Assembly: GCF_018742245.1 (NCBI RefSeq)
Contig: NZ_CP036132.1
Location: 4,955,001 to 5,019,000, forward strand
DNA from: Bacillus mycoides
GTDB lineage: Bacteria; Bacillota; Bacilli; Bacillales; Bacillaceae_G
Direction of reading: 5' to 3'
Length of the DNA stretch: 64,000 nucleotides
Notes under the pieces: generated by a model
What the model saw: only the letters and a program-made list of their open reading frames with translations
The model's database searches: none
What the model was told of the DNA's origin: nothing
In this document: piece by piece, positions 1-7,407 of the stretch
Layout: each line of letters begins with the position of its first letter
How positions within the stretch are numbered: the first letter of the stretch is position 1
Position numbers and translations under genes: made by a program

Positions 1-809
1 TGATTTTGTCTAAAGTCTTCAATTTTACCAACACCGAATGTTTCTTGCGTTTCATCTTCAAAATCGATTTTTTCAAGTTTTCCTGGATTTGAAAGACGAC
101 CAAAAAATACGTTAACTGGTCCAGCAATTAAATGCGCATGTTTTGATTGTGGTACATAAACTAAAAACGTTAACAAGATTAATAGATGCACCCACCAAGA
201 GAAATAGAACACTGAAATGGCTACGGTTTCATTTATCCCTGAGAAAACGTAAGCGATTGCAGAAGCGATTGGTTCACTCCACGAAAGCTCTTCGCCATGC
301 CATATAATTCCCATCCCATTACCAATTAGCACAGAAATCATTAAGCCACCGATAAAGATAAGGACAAGACCTGATTTGAAATTACGTTTTAAACGAACAA
401 GCTTTTCAACATAGCGTCTATGAAAAGCCCAAAAGACTGCAATTAAAATAACAAGTGTGACAATTTCCTGGAAGAATGTAAATGCAGGATATAGTGGTCC
501 AAGTGGAAGATGTGATCCTGGTGCGAGCCCTTTCCAAACGAAGTCAATTGCTCCAAATTGGACAAGAATAAATCCGTAAAAGAACATAACGTGAATGATG
601 CCGCTCTTTTTATCTTTCAGCAGCTTTTTTTGACCGAAAACATTGACCTTAAGGAGATCCCAACGTTCTTTAAAACGACGGTCAAATTCAATCTTTTTTC
701 CTAATTGTATGTAGGCCATCCTCGTTCGTATAAGATATACAAACAAATATCCCGCATAAGCAATAACAGCAATGGCAGCCAGCCAATTAATGATTAGTAA
801 GCTATTCAT
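1..809 (-). CDS. fadF: FadF-type membrane Fe-S oxidoreductase, N-terminal part (gene runs off the window)
   Basis: This is the first 269 codons of a minus-strand gene whose 3' part lies outside the window. The visible part is a membrane domain like the nitrate reductase gamma/heterodisulfide reductase membrane anchor: a hydrophobic start (MNSLLIINWLAAIAVIAYAG), then several hydrophobic helices with basic loops, including a stretch around FYFSWWVHLLILLTFLVYVP. In B. subtilis the equivalent gene ywjF (fadF) lies next to clsB and uvsE and heads the fadF-acdA-rpoE operon. It is thought to pass electrons from acyl-CoA dehydrogenation. The order here is the same, and a FadR-like operator lies about 100 bp upstream. 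The Fe-S cluster motifs would be in the missing part, so the assignment rests on the membrane domain and synteny. Confidence 0.82.
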   Translation of the reverse strand, partial: MNSLLIINWLAAIAVIAYAGYLFVYLIRTRMAYIQLGKKIEFDRRFKERWDLLKVNVFGQKKLLKDKKSGIIHVMFFYGFILVQFGAIDFVWKGLAPGSHLPLGPLYPAFTFFQEIVTLVILIAVFWAFHRRYVEKLVRLKRNFKSGLVLIFIGGLMISVLIGNGMGIIWHGEELSWSEPIASAIAYVFSGINETVAISVFYFSWWVHLLILLTFLVYVPQSKHAHLIAGPVNVFFGRLSNPGKLEKIDFEDETQETFGVGKIEDFRQN

Positions 810-905
810 TTTATGCTACCCCTCTCTTTGTAAGCCCTCTTCCTTTTTTAGAATCTTCGAAAATATATAATTTTCTGAATTGTATCCCCTATTCCCATTA
901 TATAA

Positions 906-923
906 TGAGTGAGCATTCAGTCA
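906..923. promoter_or_regulatory. FadR-like operator upstream of fadF
   Basis: TGAGTGAGCATTCAGTCA is an imperfect inverted repeat close to the Bacillus FadR (YsiA) operator, roughly TGAATGA-n4-TCATTCA. It lies about 100 bp upstream of the fadF start, where a repressor of fatty acid beta-oxidation genes would be expected to act. The match is by eye and binding is inferred. Confidence 0.55.
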
Positions 924-982
924 ACAGTTTTTTGTTATACAACAACACATTTTTTAATAAAGCTGTTTATTTCGGTGAAACT

Positions 983-1083
983 ATAAAGTGAAACTTTAAT
1001 CGGCGGGGCTGTTCATACCCAATGATTATTAGCCCACACTAATCGGACTTTTACGGGCAGCCCGCAAATAGCGGGCTAAATTG
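983..1083 (+). repeat. Dispersed structured intergenic repeat, copy A (bcr-like)
   Basis: Between fadF and clsB lies a GC-richer block that begins ATAAAGTGAAACTTTAATC and contains ATTAGCCCACACTAATCGG, TTTACGGGCAGCCCGCAAA and a perfect hairpin AGCCCGC-aaata-GCGGGCT. The same ordered motifs occur at 54659-54820. B. cereus group genomes carry families of such non-coding repeats (bcr elements). I do not assign a bcr number. This copy lacks an internal hairpin present in the other one. Confidence 0.75.
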
Positions 1084-1140
1084 AACTTTTGATTTGTAAA
1101 AAATTGATGGTGAAAAGACCGTGAAGGAGGGAATTTACTT

Positions 1141-2334
1141 ATGTTCTTCTTATCTCTCTTGTTATTAGGCAGCGCTCTCTGGATTACAATCGACCTTTCA
1201 TACGGGAGAATTCTTCATTTAAAGCGCGTGCGTTCCCGTTCTTTCTCTTTACGTCAAAGTGATTTTCGCCTTTATACATACGGAAATGATCTGTACGATG
1301 CTCTCTTTACTGATATCAAACAAGCTAAACACCATGTGCACGTCTTATTTTTTATTGTAAAAAACGATGACATAAGTCGTAAATTTTTAAAGTTACTTAT
1401 CGATAAAGCACAAGAAGGAATTGAAGTAAGACTTTTACTCGACCGGTTTGGAAGTCATTATTTATCAAAAGAAGCGGTTTACTCCCTACAAAAGCATGGT
1501 GTCTCTTTTTCATTTTGTCACAAAGTAAAATTTCCTTTTCTTTTCTTTTCTGCCAATCAAAGAAATCATAGAAAAATTACAGTTATTGACGGGAAAATTG
1601 GTTATATTGGTGGATTTAATATCGGCGAGGAATATTTAGGGCACAATCAAAAGTTAGGGTTATGGAGAGATTATCATTTACGTCTTACAGGTGAAGGGAT
1701 ACAAGATTTACAAAAACAATTTTTACATGACTGGTTTGATGATACGAACCAAAACTTATTAGATTCCTCTCTTTATTTTCCAGAACAACAACCTGGTGCT
1801 ATTCTACATCGCTTCATCCCTACTGATGGTGCCTATTTACAAAATACATTTTTACATTTAATCGAAAGCGCGGAAAAAGAACTCTTTATCGGTACACCAT
1901 ATTTTATTCCTGGAAAAAAAATTATGAACGCATTATTAAAAGCACGAAAACGTGGGGTTCAAATAACTATTCTCGTTCCACAAAAGGCAGATCACGCCCT
2001 CGTTCGAGAAGCAAAATTCCCATATTGCCGAAAGTTAATACAAGCTGGTTGTAATATTTACGCTTTTCAGCAAGGATTTTTCCACGCAAAAATTATTATA
2101 GTAGATGATCATATTTGTGATATCGGAACTGCTAATTTCGATATGAGAAGTTTATATAGTAACCATGAAATCAATTGCCTTTTATACGATAAACATTTCA
2201 TACAAGAAGTAAAAAGCAAATTCGAGGAAGATTTGGGACGCTCCTCATTACTTTCCTTTGAAGATGTCAGCCCTCTCTCCATTATTGATAGAGGAAAGGA
2301 ATGGATAGGAACGATACTCGCGTTCTTTTTATAG
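1141..2334 (+). CDS. clsB: Cardiolipin synthase-type phospholipase D family enzyme
   Basis: This is a 397-residue phospholipase D superfamily protein with an N-terminal membrane segment (about residues 2-20) and two HKD catalytic motifs. The first is HRKITVID followed by GYIGGFNIGEEY, near residues 142-165. The second is HAKIIIVD followed by GTANFDMRS, near residues 317-341. Cardiolipin synthases with paired HKD motifs condense two phosphatidylglycerol molecules into cardiolipin and glycerol at the membrane. Length and position next to fadF and uvsE match B. subtilis YwjE (ClsB). The start is supported by a strong GAAGGAGGG ribosome site. uvsE follows 33 bp downstream on the same strand, so the two may be co-transcribed. 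Confidence 0.9.
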   Translation: MFFLSLLLLGSALWITIDLSYGRILHLKRVRSRSFSLRQSDFRLYTYGNDLYDALFTDIKQAKHHVHVLFFIVKNDDISRKFLKLLIDKAQEGIEVRLLLDRFGSHYLSKEAVYSLQKHGVSFSFCHKVKFPFLFFSANQRNHRKITVIDGKIGYIGGFNIGEEYLGHNQKLGLWRDYHLRLTGEGIQDLQKQFLHDWFDDTNQNLLDSSLYFPEQQPGAILHRFIPTDGAYLQNTFLHLIESAEKELFIGTPYFIPGKKIMNALLKARKRGVQITILVPQKADHALVREAKFPYCRKLIQAGCNIYAFQQGFFHAKIIIVDDHICDIGTANFDMRSLYSNHEINCLLYDKHFIQEVKSKFEEDLGRSSLLSFEDVSPLSIIDRGKEWIGTILAFFL

Positions 2335-2367
2335 GGAAATTTCAAGAGCCAAAGAGGTGAATCACAT

Positions 2368-3321
2368 ATGATAATGCGATTTGGATATGTCTCACATGCT
2401 ACGGCATTATGGGACTGTTCGCCTGCCAAAACAATGACATTTACAAGCTGGAAAAAACTAAAAAAACAAGAGCGTGAAGATAAATTATATAATGTCACAC
2501 TGCAAAATCTAGAACACACAATACGCATCCTTCATTACAATATTGCACACGAAATTCCATTATATCGTTTATCATCTTCTATCGTCCCGCTTGCAACACA
2601 TCCTGAAGTTGAATTTGATTACATTCAACTATTTGCTCCACTATGGCGTAAAATAGGAGCATTAATTCAAGCACACAATTTACGCGTAAGTTTTCATCCC
2701 AATCAATTTACGCTATTTACAAGCGACAAACCACATATTACAAATAATTCCATTACAGATATGACCTATCATTATAACGTGTTAAATGCTATGGGAATTG
2801 CAGATTCTTCCTACATTAATATCCATGTAGGTGGCGCGTATGGAAATAAGGAGAAGGCAATCGAACGTTTTCATGAAAACATACAACAACTTCCTTACCA
2901 TATAAAAAGACAAATGACTCTTGAAAATGACGATAAAACATATACAACTTCTGAAACTTTGGCTATTTGTCAAAAAGAAAAAATCCCTTTCGTGTTCGAT
3001 TATCATCATCACATAGCGAACCTTTGTAATGAATCGCTAGAAGAATTACTTCCTATGATATTTAAAACTTGGTCACATACAAATGTCCTTCCTAAAGTTC
3101 ATATTTCTTCTCCTAGATCTGAAAAAGAATTTAGGGCCCACGCAGATTATATTGATTTAGAGTTTATTAAACCTTTTTTGCACATTACAAAAAAAATTGA
3201 TCATGATTTCGATATTATGATTGAAAGTAAACAAAAGGATTTAGCACTTCTTCAGTTAATAGATGAAATCGCTTCTATAAGAGGGATAAAAAGAAAAAAC
3301 GGCGCAACGTTACAATGGTAA
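2368..3321 (+). CDS. uvsE: UV damage endonuclease UvsE
   Basis: This 317-residue protein matches the UvdE/UvsE family, TIM-barrel metal-dependent endonucleases that nick DNA 5' to UV photoproducts. Visible family segments are FGYVSHA near the N-terminus, [33 protein letters not shown] and the metal-ligand stretch FDYHHH. Length and position beside clsB match B. subtilis YwjD. An AAAGAGGTGAA ribosome site precedes ATG 2368; an in-frame ATG two codons later is an alternative. The stop codon lies in the loop of the terminator that ends the unit. Confidence 0.92.
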   Translation: MIMRFGYVSHATALWDCSPAKTMTFTSWKKLKKQEREDKLYNVTLQNLEHTIRILHYNIAHEIPLYRLSSSIVPLATHPEVEFDYIQLFAPLWRKIGALIQAHNLRVSFHPNQFTLFTSDKPHITNNSITDMTYHYNVLNAMGIADSSYINIHVGGAYGNKEKAIERFHENIQQLPYHIKRQMTLENDDKTYTTSETLAICQKEKIPFVFDYHHHIANLCNESLEELLPMIFKTWSHTNVLPKVHISSPRSEKEFRAHADYIDLEFIKPFLHITKKIDHDFDIMIESKQKDLALLQLIDEIASIRGIKRKNGATLQW

Positions 3322-3345
3322 TTTGTAACACTGCGCTATTTTTTC
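3302..3345 (+). terminator. Terminator overlapping the uvsE stop codon
   Basis: GCGCAACGTTACAA pairs with TTGTAACACTGCGC (one small internal mismatch), followed by TATTTTTTC. The last uvsE codons form the 5' arm and the stop codon is in the loop. Confidence 0.8.
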
Positions 3346-3448
3346 AAAAAAAGTAATTCTTATAGCAAAAAACATCCCAATTTATATGCTATTATTTAAA
3401 TTAGCATTTTCCCCCTGCGATTCAACTTTATTGAAACGGAGTCATAAT

Positions 3449-6127
3449 ATGATTAATCAAAAAAAATATGTACAATTTGTCATGATGTATATAATTATAT
3501 TTTCTCTTTGGATATTCCTTATCCCTAGGGATTTAAATATAAAAGAAATTGGAATTCTCTTCTTATTTTGGTTTGCTACACTCTTTTCTTGCTATTGCTT
3601 ATATAAAGCAATTAAAAAGATGAAGCACGGTGACAAACTATTTTGGGTTCTAGTACTATGCACTTGTATATGTGGATTAGCTATGGAGATAACTTTATTT
3701 CTTCATTCACTTTCTATATATGATCAAGTCATATTCTCCTATAAGGCATTGCCTTTTTTCATCATACAATATATTTTGCTCTTTTCTGGCTTTGCTATAA
3801 AGTTTATAAAACATTACTCTATTAGAGGCCTTGCTCAATTTTCATTCGATAGCATCTTTATTGTTATTATGAATATTTATTTTACCTTAACTTTTATTTT
3901 GGATCTTTCGAGCTTTCGTATGTTAACAACAGATACGTGGTTTTTAATTGGATACTTTATTGCACAATCATTAGTGATTTACGCCGTTATTAGTCTATAT
4001 AGAAGAGAACAATATTCTTCTAGTAGAATTTCGTTAATTATCGGCTTTACTATCATACTTGTATACGGATATATACACCTATTCCAGTTAAACTCAGGAA
4101 TGAAACCTTCTTCTGAAGTCTCTTACTTAATACATACTGCTTCAATTTTATTAATCGGTTTATCATCCATACTATATATTTTGGATACACCCATGCAACA
4201 TGAAACGAAAGCGAAATATTATCGATTCGATTATGTGCGCTTTATATTACCATATTTCAGTATAATCATTACCTTTGCCTTTATTCTTATTCAACCTTGG
4301 GATGATAAGTTCATGTTAATCGGTCTCGTATTATCACTCATCTTATTATTCCTACGACAACTTTACATGTGGAAAGATAATCAAGTACTAATCGATACGT
4401 ACGAACAGTTGACTACACAACTAGAAGGAAAAGTTGAAGAAGGTGCATCTGCGTTATCAAAAAGTGAACAACGTTATACATCTTTATTCGAAGATCATCC
4501 TGATGCCGTTTTCTCTTTAAATATGAATGGCATTTTTCAACAATCTAATAAGGCTTGTGAAAGCTTATTTACTGCCTACTATTGTGAAGTCGAAAGCTAT
4601 TCCCTTCTACACTTTATTGATTTAAAAGACCATGATCTATTAAAGAGAGCTTTACAAATAACTAAAGAAGGTAGACCACAGACTTTAGAGGTTCGTACAA
4701 AAGAAAAAGAAGGCTACTACTATTACCTTCACATTACACTCATCCCTACTTTCATAAATAAAGAAGTTGTTGGGATGTTCGGCATAGCACGTGATATTAC
4801 AACTTTATATGAAAAACAAAAACAAGTGGAACATTTAGCCTTTCATGATGCACTTACAGGACTACCGAATCGCCGGAAATTCGAAAAAGATTTAAAAACG
4901 ATTTTAAATACAGCTCAAAACAACACTAATGACGTTGCGGTCATGTTCCTCGACCTAGATCGATTTAAAAAAATTAACGATCGACTCGGCCATGATGTTG
5001 GGGATCTATTATTAATTGAAGTAGCAAAAAGATTACGTGGATGTTTGCGTTCAAAAGATATCGTTGCCCGCCAAGGCGGAGATGAATTTACGATTCTATT
5101 ACCAGATATGTACTCTGAAAAAAGTGCTTCTTTTATAGCTGAACAAATTTTAACTACCTTAAATAAGCCTTACTTTATTAAAGATGAAGAACTTTCTGTT
5201 ACACCGAGTATCGGAATTGCAATGTACCCTGACTACGGAACCGATGTAACCGAATTAATGAAAAATGCAGATATGGCTATGTATCGAGCAAAGGCAAATG
5301 GAAAAAACAGATTCGTTTTCTTCTCAAAAGAAATGAGTATTGCTCAAAATGAAATACACTTCCTAGAAGGTGAGCTTTCAAAAGCACTACAACAAAATGA
5401 ATTTTTCCTTGAATACCAGCCACAAGTAAACACAAAAACAAAAAAAATTATCGGTTTTGAGGCGTTAATTCGTTGGAAACACCCAAAACTCGGGATTGTA
5501 TCACCTGTCCAATTCATCCCTCTAGCAGAGGAGACAGGATTTATTATTGAACTTGGTAATTGGATTTTACGTACAGCCTGCTTAGAAGCAAAAAAGTGGC
5601 ATAACCAAGGATTTTCTCACTTAAAGGTTGGTGTGAATTTATCTGTTGTTCAATTTAATCACGCAGATTTAATATCAACTATTTCAAAAGTCTTGGAAGA
5701 AACAGAACTAAAGCCGGAAGCGCTAGATATTGAGATTACGGAAAGTATCGCGATTAATCAAAATCATTCTGTAATTGCTAAACTAGAAGAACTTCAAAAT
5801 CTTGGTATTCAAATTTCAATTGATGATTTTGGAACTGGTTATAGTTCTTTAGCTTATTTAACGAAATATCCAATCAATACATTAAAAATTGCTCGAGAAT
5901 TTATTTGTGGAATTACAAATAGCCCTTTAGAAGAAGCCATTATCGCTTCCATTATTACGCTATCAAAAGAGTTAAATTTAGAGGTTATTGCGGAAGGTGT
6001 AGAAACAGAAGAACAATGGAAGTTTTTACACGAACAAAACTGTGACCACATTCAAGGATTCCTCTTTAGCAAGCCTGTTTCTAGTAAAGATGTTTGGATG
6101 TTACTCCATAAAAAAACAACCGTCTAA
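3449..6127 (+). CDS. Membrane-bound PAS-GGDEF-EAL cyclic-di-GMP protein
   Basis: An 892-residue protein. About 300 N-terminal residues form roughly eight membrane helices, followed by a PAS domain (about 334-454), a GGDEF diguanylate cyclase domain (464-624) and an EAL phosphodiesterase domain (637-887). The cyclase site is intact (GGDEF 543-547) with an inhibitory RxxD site (RSKD 534-537). The EAL signature (671-673), IEITES, DDFGTGYSS and EGVE are present. However, the usual LKID motif reads LKIA (Ala815), which may weaken c-di-GMP hydrolysis. I chose ATG 3449 because GGAG lies 7 bases before it; an upstream in-frame ATG at 3386 lacks a ribosome site. The net activity (synthesis or breakdown) cannot be told from sequence. 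No partner gene is adjacent. Confidence 0.92.
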   Translation: MINQKKYVQFVMMYIIIFSLWIFLIPRDLNIKEIGILFLFWFATLFSCYCLYKAIKKMKHGDKLFWVLVLCTCICGLAMEITLFLHSLSIYDQVIFSYKALPFFIIQYILLFSGFAIKFIKHYSIRGLAQFSFDSIFIVIMNIYFTLTFILDLSSFRMLTTDTWFLIGYFIAQSLVIYAVISLYRREQYSSSRISLIIGFTIILVYGYIHLFQLNSGMKPSSEVSYLIHTASILLIGLSSILYILDTPMQHETKAKYYRFDYVRFILPYFSIIITFAFILIQPWDDKFMLIGLVLSLILLFLRQLYMWKDNQVLIDTYEQLTTQLEGKVEEGASALSKSEQRYTSLFEDHPDAVFSLNMNGIFQQSNKACESLFTAYYCEVESYSLLHFIDLKDHDLLKRALQITKEGRPQTLEVRTKEKEGYYYYLHITLIPTFINKEVVGMFGIARDITTLYEKQKQVEHLAFHDALTGLPNRRKFEKDLKTILNTAQNNTNDVAVMFLDLDRFKKINDRLGHDVGDLLLIEVAKRLRGCLRSKDIVARQGGDEFTILLPDMYSEKSASFIAEQILTTLNKPYFIKDEELSVTPSIGIAMYPDYGTDVTELMKNADMAMYRAKANGKNRFVFFSKEMSIAQNEIHFLEGELSKALQQNEFFLEYQPQVNTKTKKIIGFEALIRWKHPKLGIVSPVQFIPLAEETGFIIELGNWILRTACLEAKKWHNQGFSHLKVGVNLSVVQFNHADLISTISKVLEETELKPEALDIEITESIAINQNHSVIAKLEELQNLGIQISIDDFGTGYSSLAYLTKYPINTLKIAREFICGITNSPLEEAIIASIITLSKELNLEVIAEGVETEEQWKFLHEQNCDHIQGFLFSKPVSSKDVWMLLHKKTTV

Positions 6128-6146
6128 GTAAGACGGTTGTTTTTTA
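6116..6146. terminator. Bidirectional terminator between the GGDEF-EAL gene and papR
   Basis: ACAACCGTCT-aagta-AGACGGTTGT followed by a T run on the plus strand, with an A run on the other side. It overlaps the stop codon of the GGDEF-EAL gene and touches the papR stop, so it can end both convergent transcripts. Confidence 0.85.
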
Positions 6147-6290
6147 ATACTCAAAAGGTATATCTGAAGCTAATTGTACCTCTTGATCATTATGAGAAAT
6201 TACTTGACTTTTCTCTAAAGCTGTATCTCCTAATGAAATACCCCATGCCATTGCTAACGTTAATAGACTACCAATAAGTAGTTTTTTCAT
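6144..6290 (-). CDS. papR: PapR quorum-sensing signal peptide precursor
   Basis: This small gene encodes a 48-residue secreted precursor. It has a basic start and hydrophobic signal region (MKKLLIGSLLTLAMAWG), then ALEKSQVISHNDQEVQLA, ending SDIPFEY. PapR is exported and processed; the C-terminal hepta/pentapeptide re-enters through the oligopeptide permease and activates PlcR. The gene sits directly downstream of plcR in the same orientation, the normal arrangement. Most known PapR C-termini end PFEF or PFEH; here it is IPFEY, so the signal may be an uncommon pherotype. A GGGTGATGG ribosome site precedes ATG 6290, and a PlcR box lies 55 bp upstream, consistent with autoinduction. Confidence 0.93.
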   Translation of the reverse strand: MKKLLIGSLLTLAMAWGISLGDTALEKSQVISHNDQEVQLASDIPFEY

Positions 6291-6344
6291 ATTCCATCAC
6301 CCGCATTTTTTCTTTAAATATATCATGAAAATTTATCCACATCT

Positions 6345-6360
6345 TATGCAATTATGCATA
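6345..6360. promoter_or_regulatory. PlcR box upstream of papR
   Basis: TATGCAATTATGCATA matches the PlcR box consensus TATGnAnnnnTnCATA at every fixed position. It lies in the plcR-papR intergenic space and should give PlcR-dependent expression of papR. Confidence 0.88.
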
Positions 6361-6379
6361 TTTGTTTTTTAGGTCTTTT

Positions 6380-7237
6380 TTATTTCTTCATTTTTTTTAT
6401 AAGTGATTCTTTATACGCATGGATTCCTAATATATCGAAAAAGAAGCAAGCTTTTTCATAAGCATCTTCAATCTCTGTCCTATCATACTCTAGCCTCTCT
6501 AGGCATTCACCTTTTTGATAGTATAACTGTCCAATCAATGCCATACTATTAATTCGACACGATAGTTCAATGGCTTTATTTGCGTGACATAGCGCTTCTT
6601 CGTATTGATTATCTAAGTATAATGCTTTTGCATGATTATGTCTCACCTTCACATCAAACTCTTTATTATCATGTAATGCCTCTAATTGTTTTAATATATC
6701 TTCAAATAACTCAATACTCTTCTTAAAATAGCCATTTTCAGCATAAATGTTTGCAATTGCGTTTTCAATATAAAGATTCTGATATACATCTATTCCTGCC
6801 AATTGTTGATTGAGCAATTTCTTTAATTCTAAAATACAATATTCGTAATCAATTTTTTTCAATATGTAAGCAGCTACATGATATTGCCATTGAAGAAATT
6901 GCTGAAGCTCGGGATGATATTCTTCCTTTTTCAGTTCATTCCATGCTTTATTATAAATTTCTTTATATTTCTTTTGCTTACAAAGCATAATGATTTGATC
7001 TTTTAACTGCTTTTTCCTCTCGATATCGGAATAAATGAGTACCTCATAAAAATGAATAATGGGAACCTGTAACTTCGCTGCGATACCTTGCAATATATCC
7101 ATACTTGGGTATACCGCGCCCGACTCAATTCTGCTCACCTCCGATTGATGACATACATTATCGGAGAGTTGTTTCTGTGTTAATCCTCTCATTCCCCTAA
7201 TTTTCTTTATTTCGCTTCCTAGTTTTTCTGCGTGCAT
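6380..7237 (-). CDS. plcR: Quorum-sensing virulence regulator PlcR, full length
   Basis: This 285-residue regulator has an N-terminal helix-turn-helix (about residues 8-60, including LTQKQLSDNVCHQSEVSRIE) followed by TPR-like helical repeats that bind the PapR peptide. With PapR bound, PlcR activates secreted virulence factors such as phospholipases, haemolysins and proteases at PlcR boxes. The frame is intact to the C-terminus (ESLIKKMKK), unlike the truncated plcR of B. anthracis. It is transcribed divergently from nprB and followed by papR. The peptide pocket should co-vary with the IPFEY ending of PapR. Confidence 0.96.
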   Translation of the reverse strand: MHAEKLGSEIKKIRGMRGLTQKQLSDNVCHQSEVSRIESGAVYPSMDILQGIAAKLQVPIIHFYEVLIYSDIERKKQLKDQIIMLCKQKKYKEIYNKAWNELKKEEYHPELQQFLQWQYHVAAYILKKIDYEYCILELKKLLNQQLAGIDVYQNLYIENAIANIYAENGYFKKSIELFEDILKQLEALHDNKEFDVKVRHNHAKALYLDNQYEEALCHANKAIELSCRINSMALIGQLYYQKGECLERLEYDRTEIEDAYEKACFFFDILGIHAYKESLIKKMKK

Positions 7238-7318
7238 ACTTGCTCACCGTCCCATTATAACAATCTAATTTTTTAAGTTGTCATACCACTACAATAATGT
7301 GAATTCGACAATTTTTGA

Positions 7319-7334
7319 TATGAAATAATGCATA
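7319..7334. promoter_or_regulatory. PlcR box in the plcR-nprB divergent promoter region
   Basis: TATGAAATAATGCATA fits TATGnAnnnnTnCATA exactly. It lies 74 bp before the nprB start and 82 bp before the plcR start, so it can serve nprB and possibly plcR autoregulation. Confidence 0.9.
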
Positions 7335-7407
7335 ATATATATAAAATTCGGCAAATTCCTCATACAATTCATCTCACATACACAATACAAGATTAGGAGT
7401 GTTATAG

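Noticed and set aside
6380..7237. Possible nonsense mutation in plcR as in B. anthracis
   Set aside because: The frame is open for all 285 codons.
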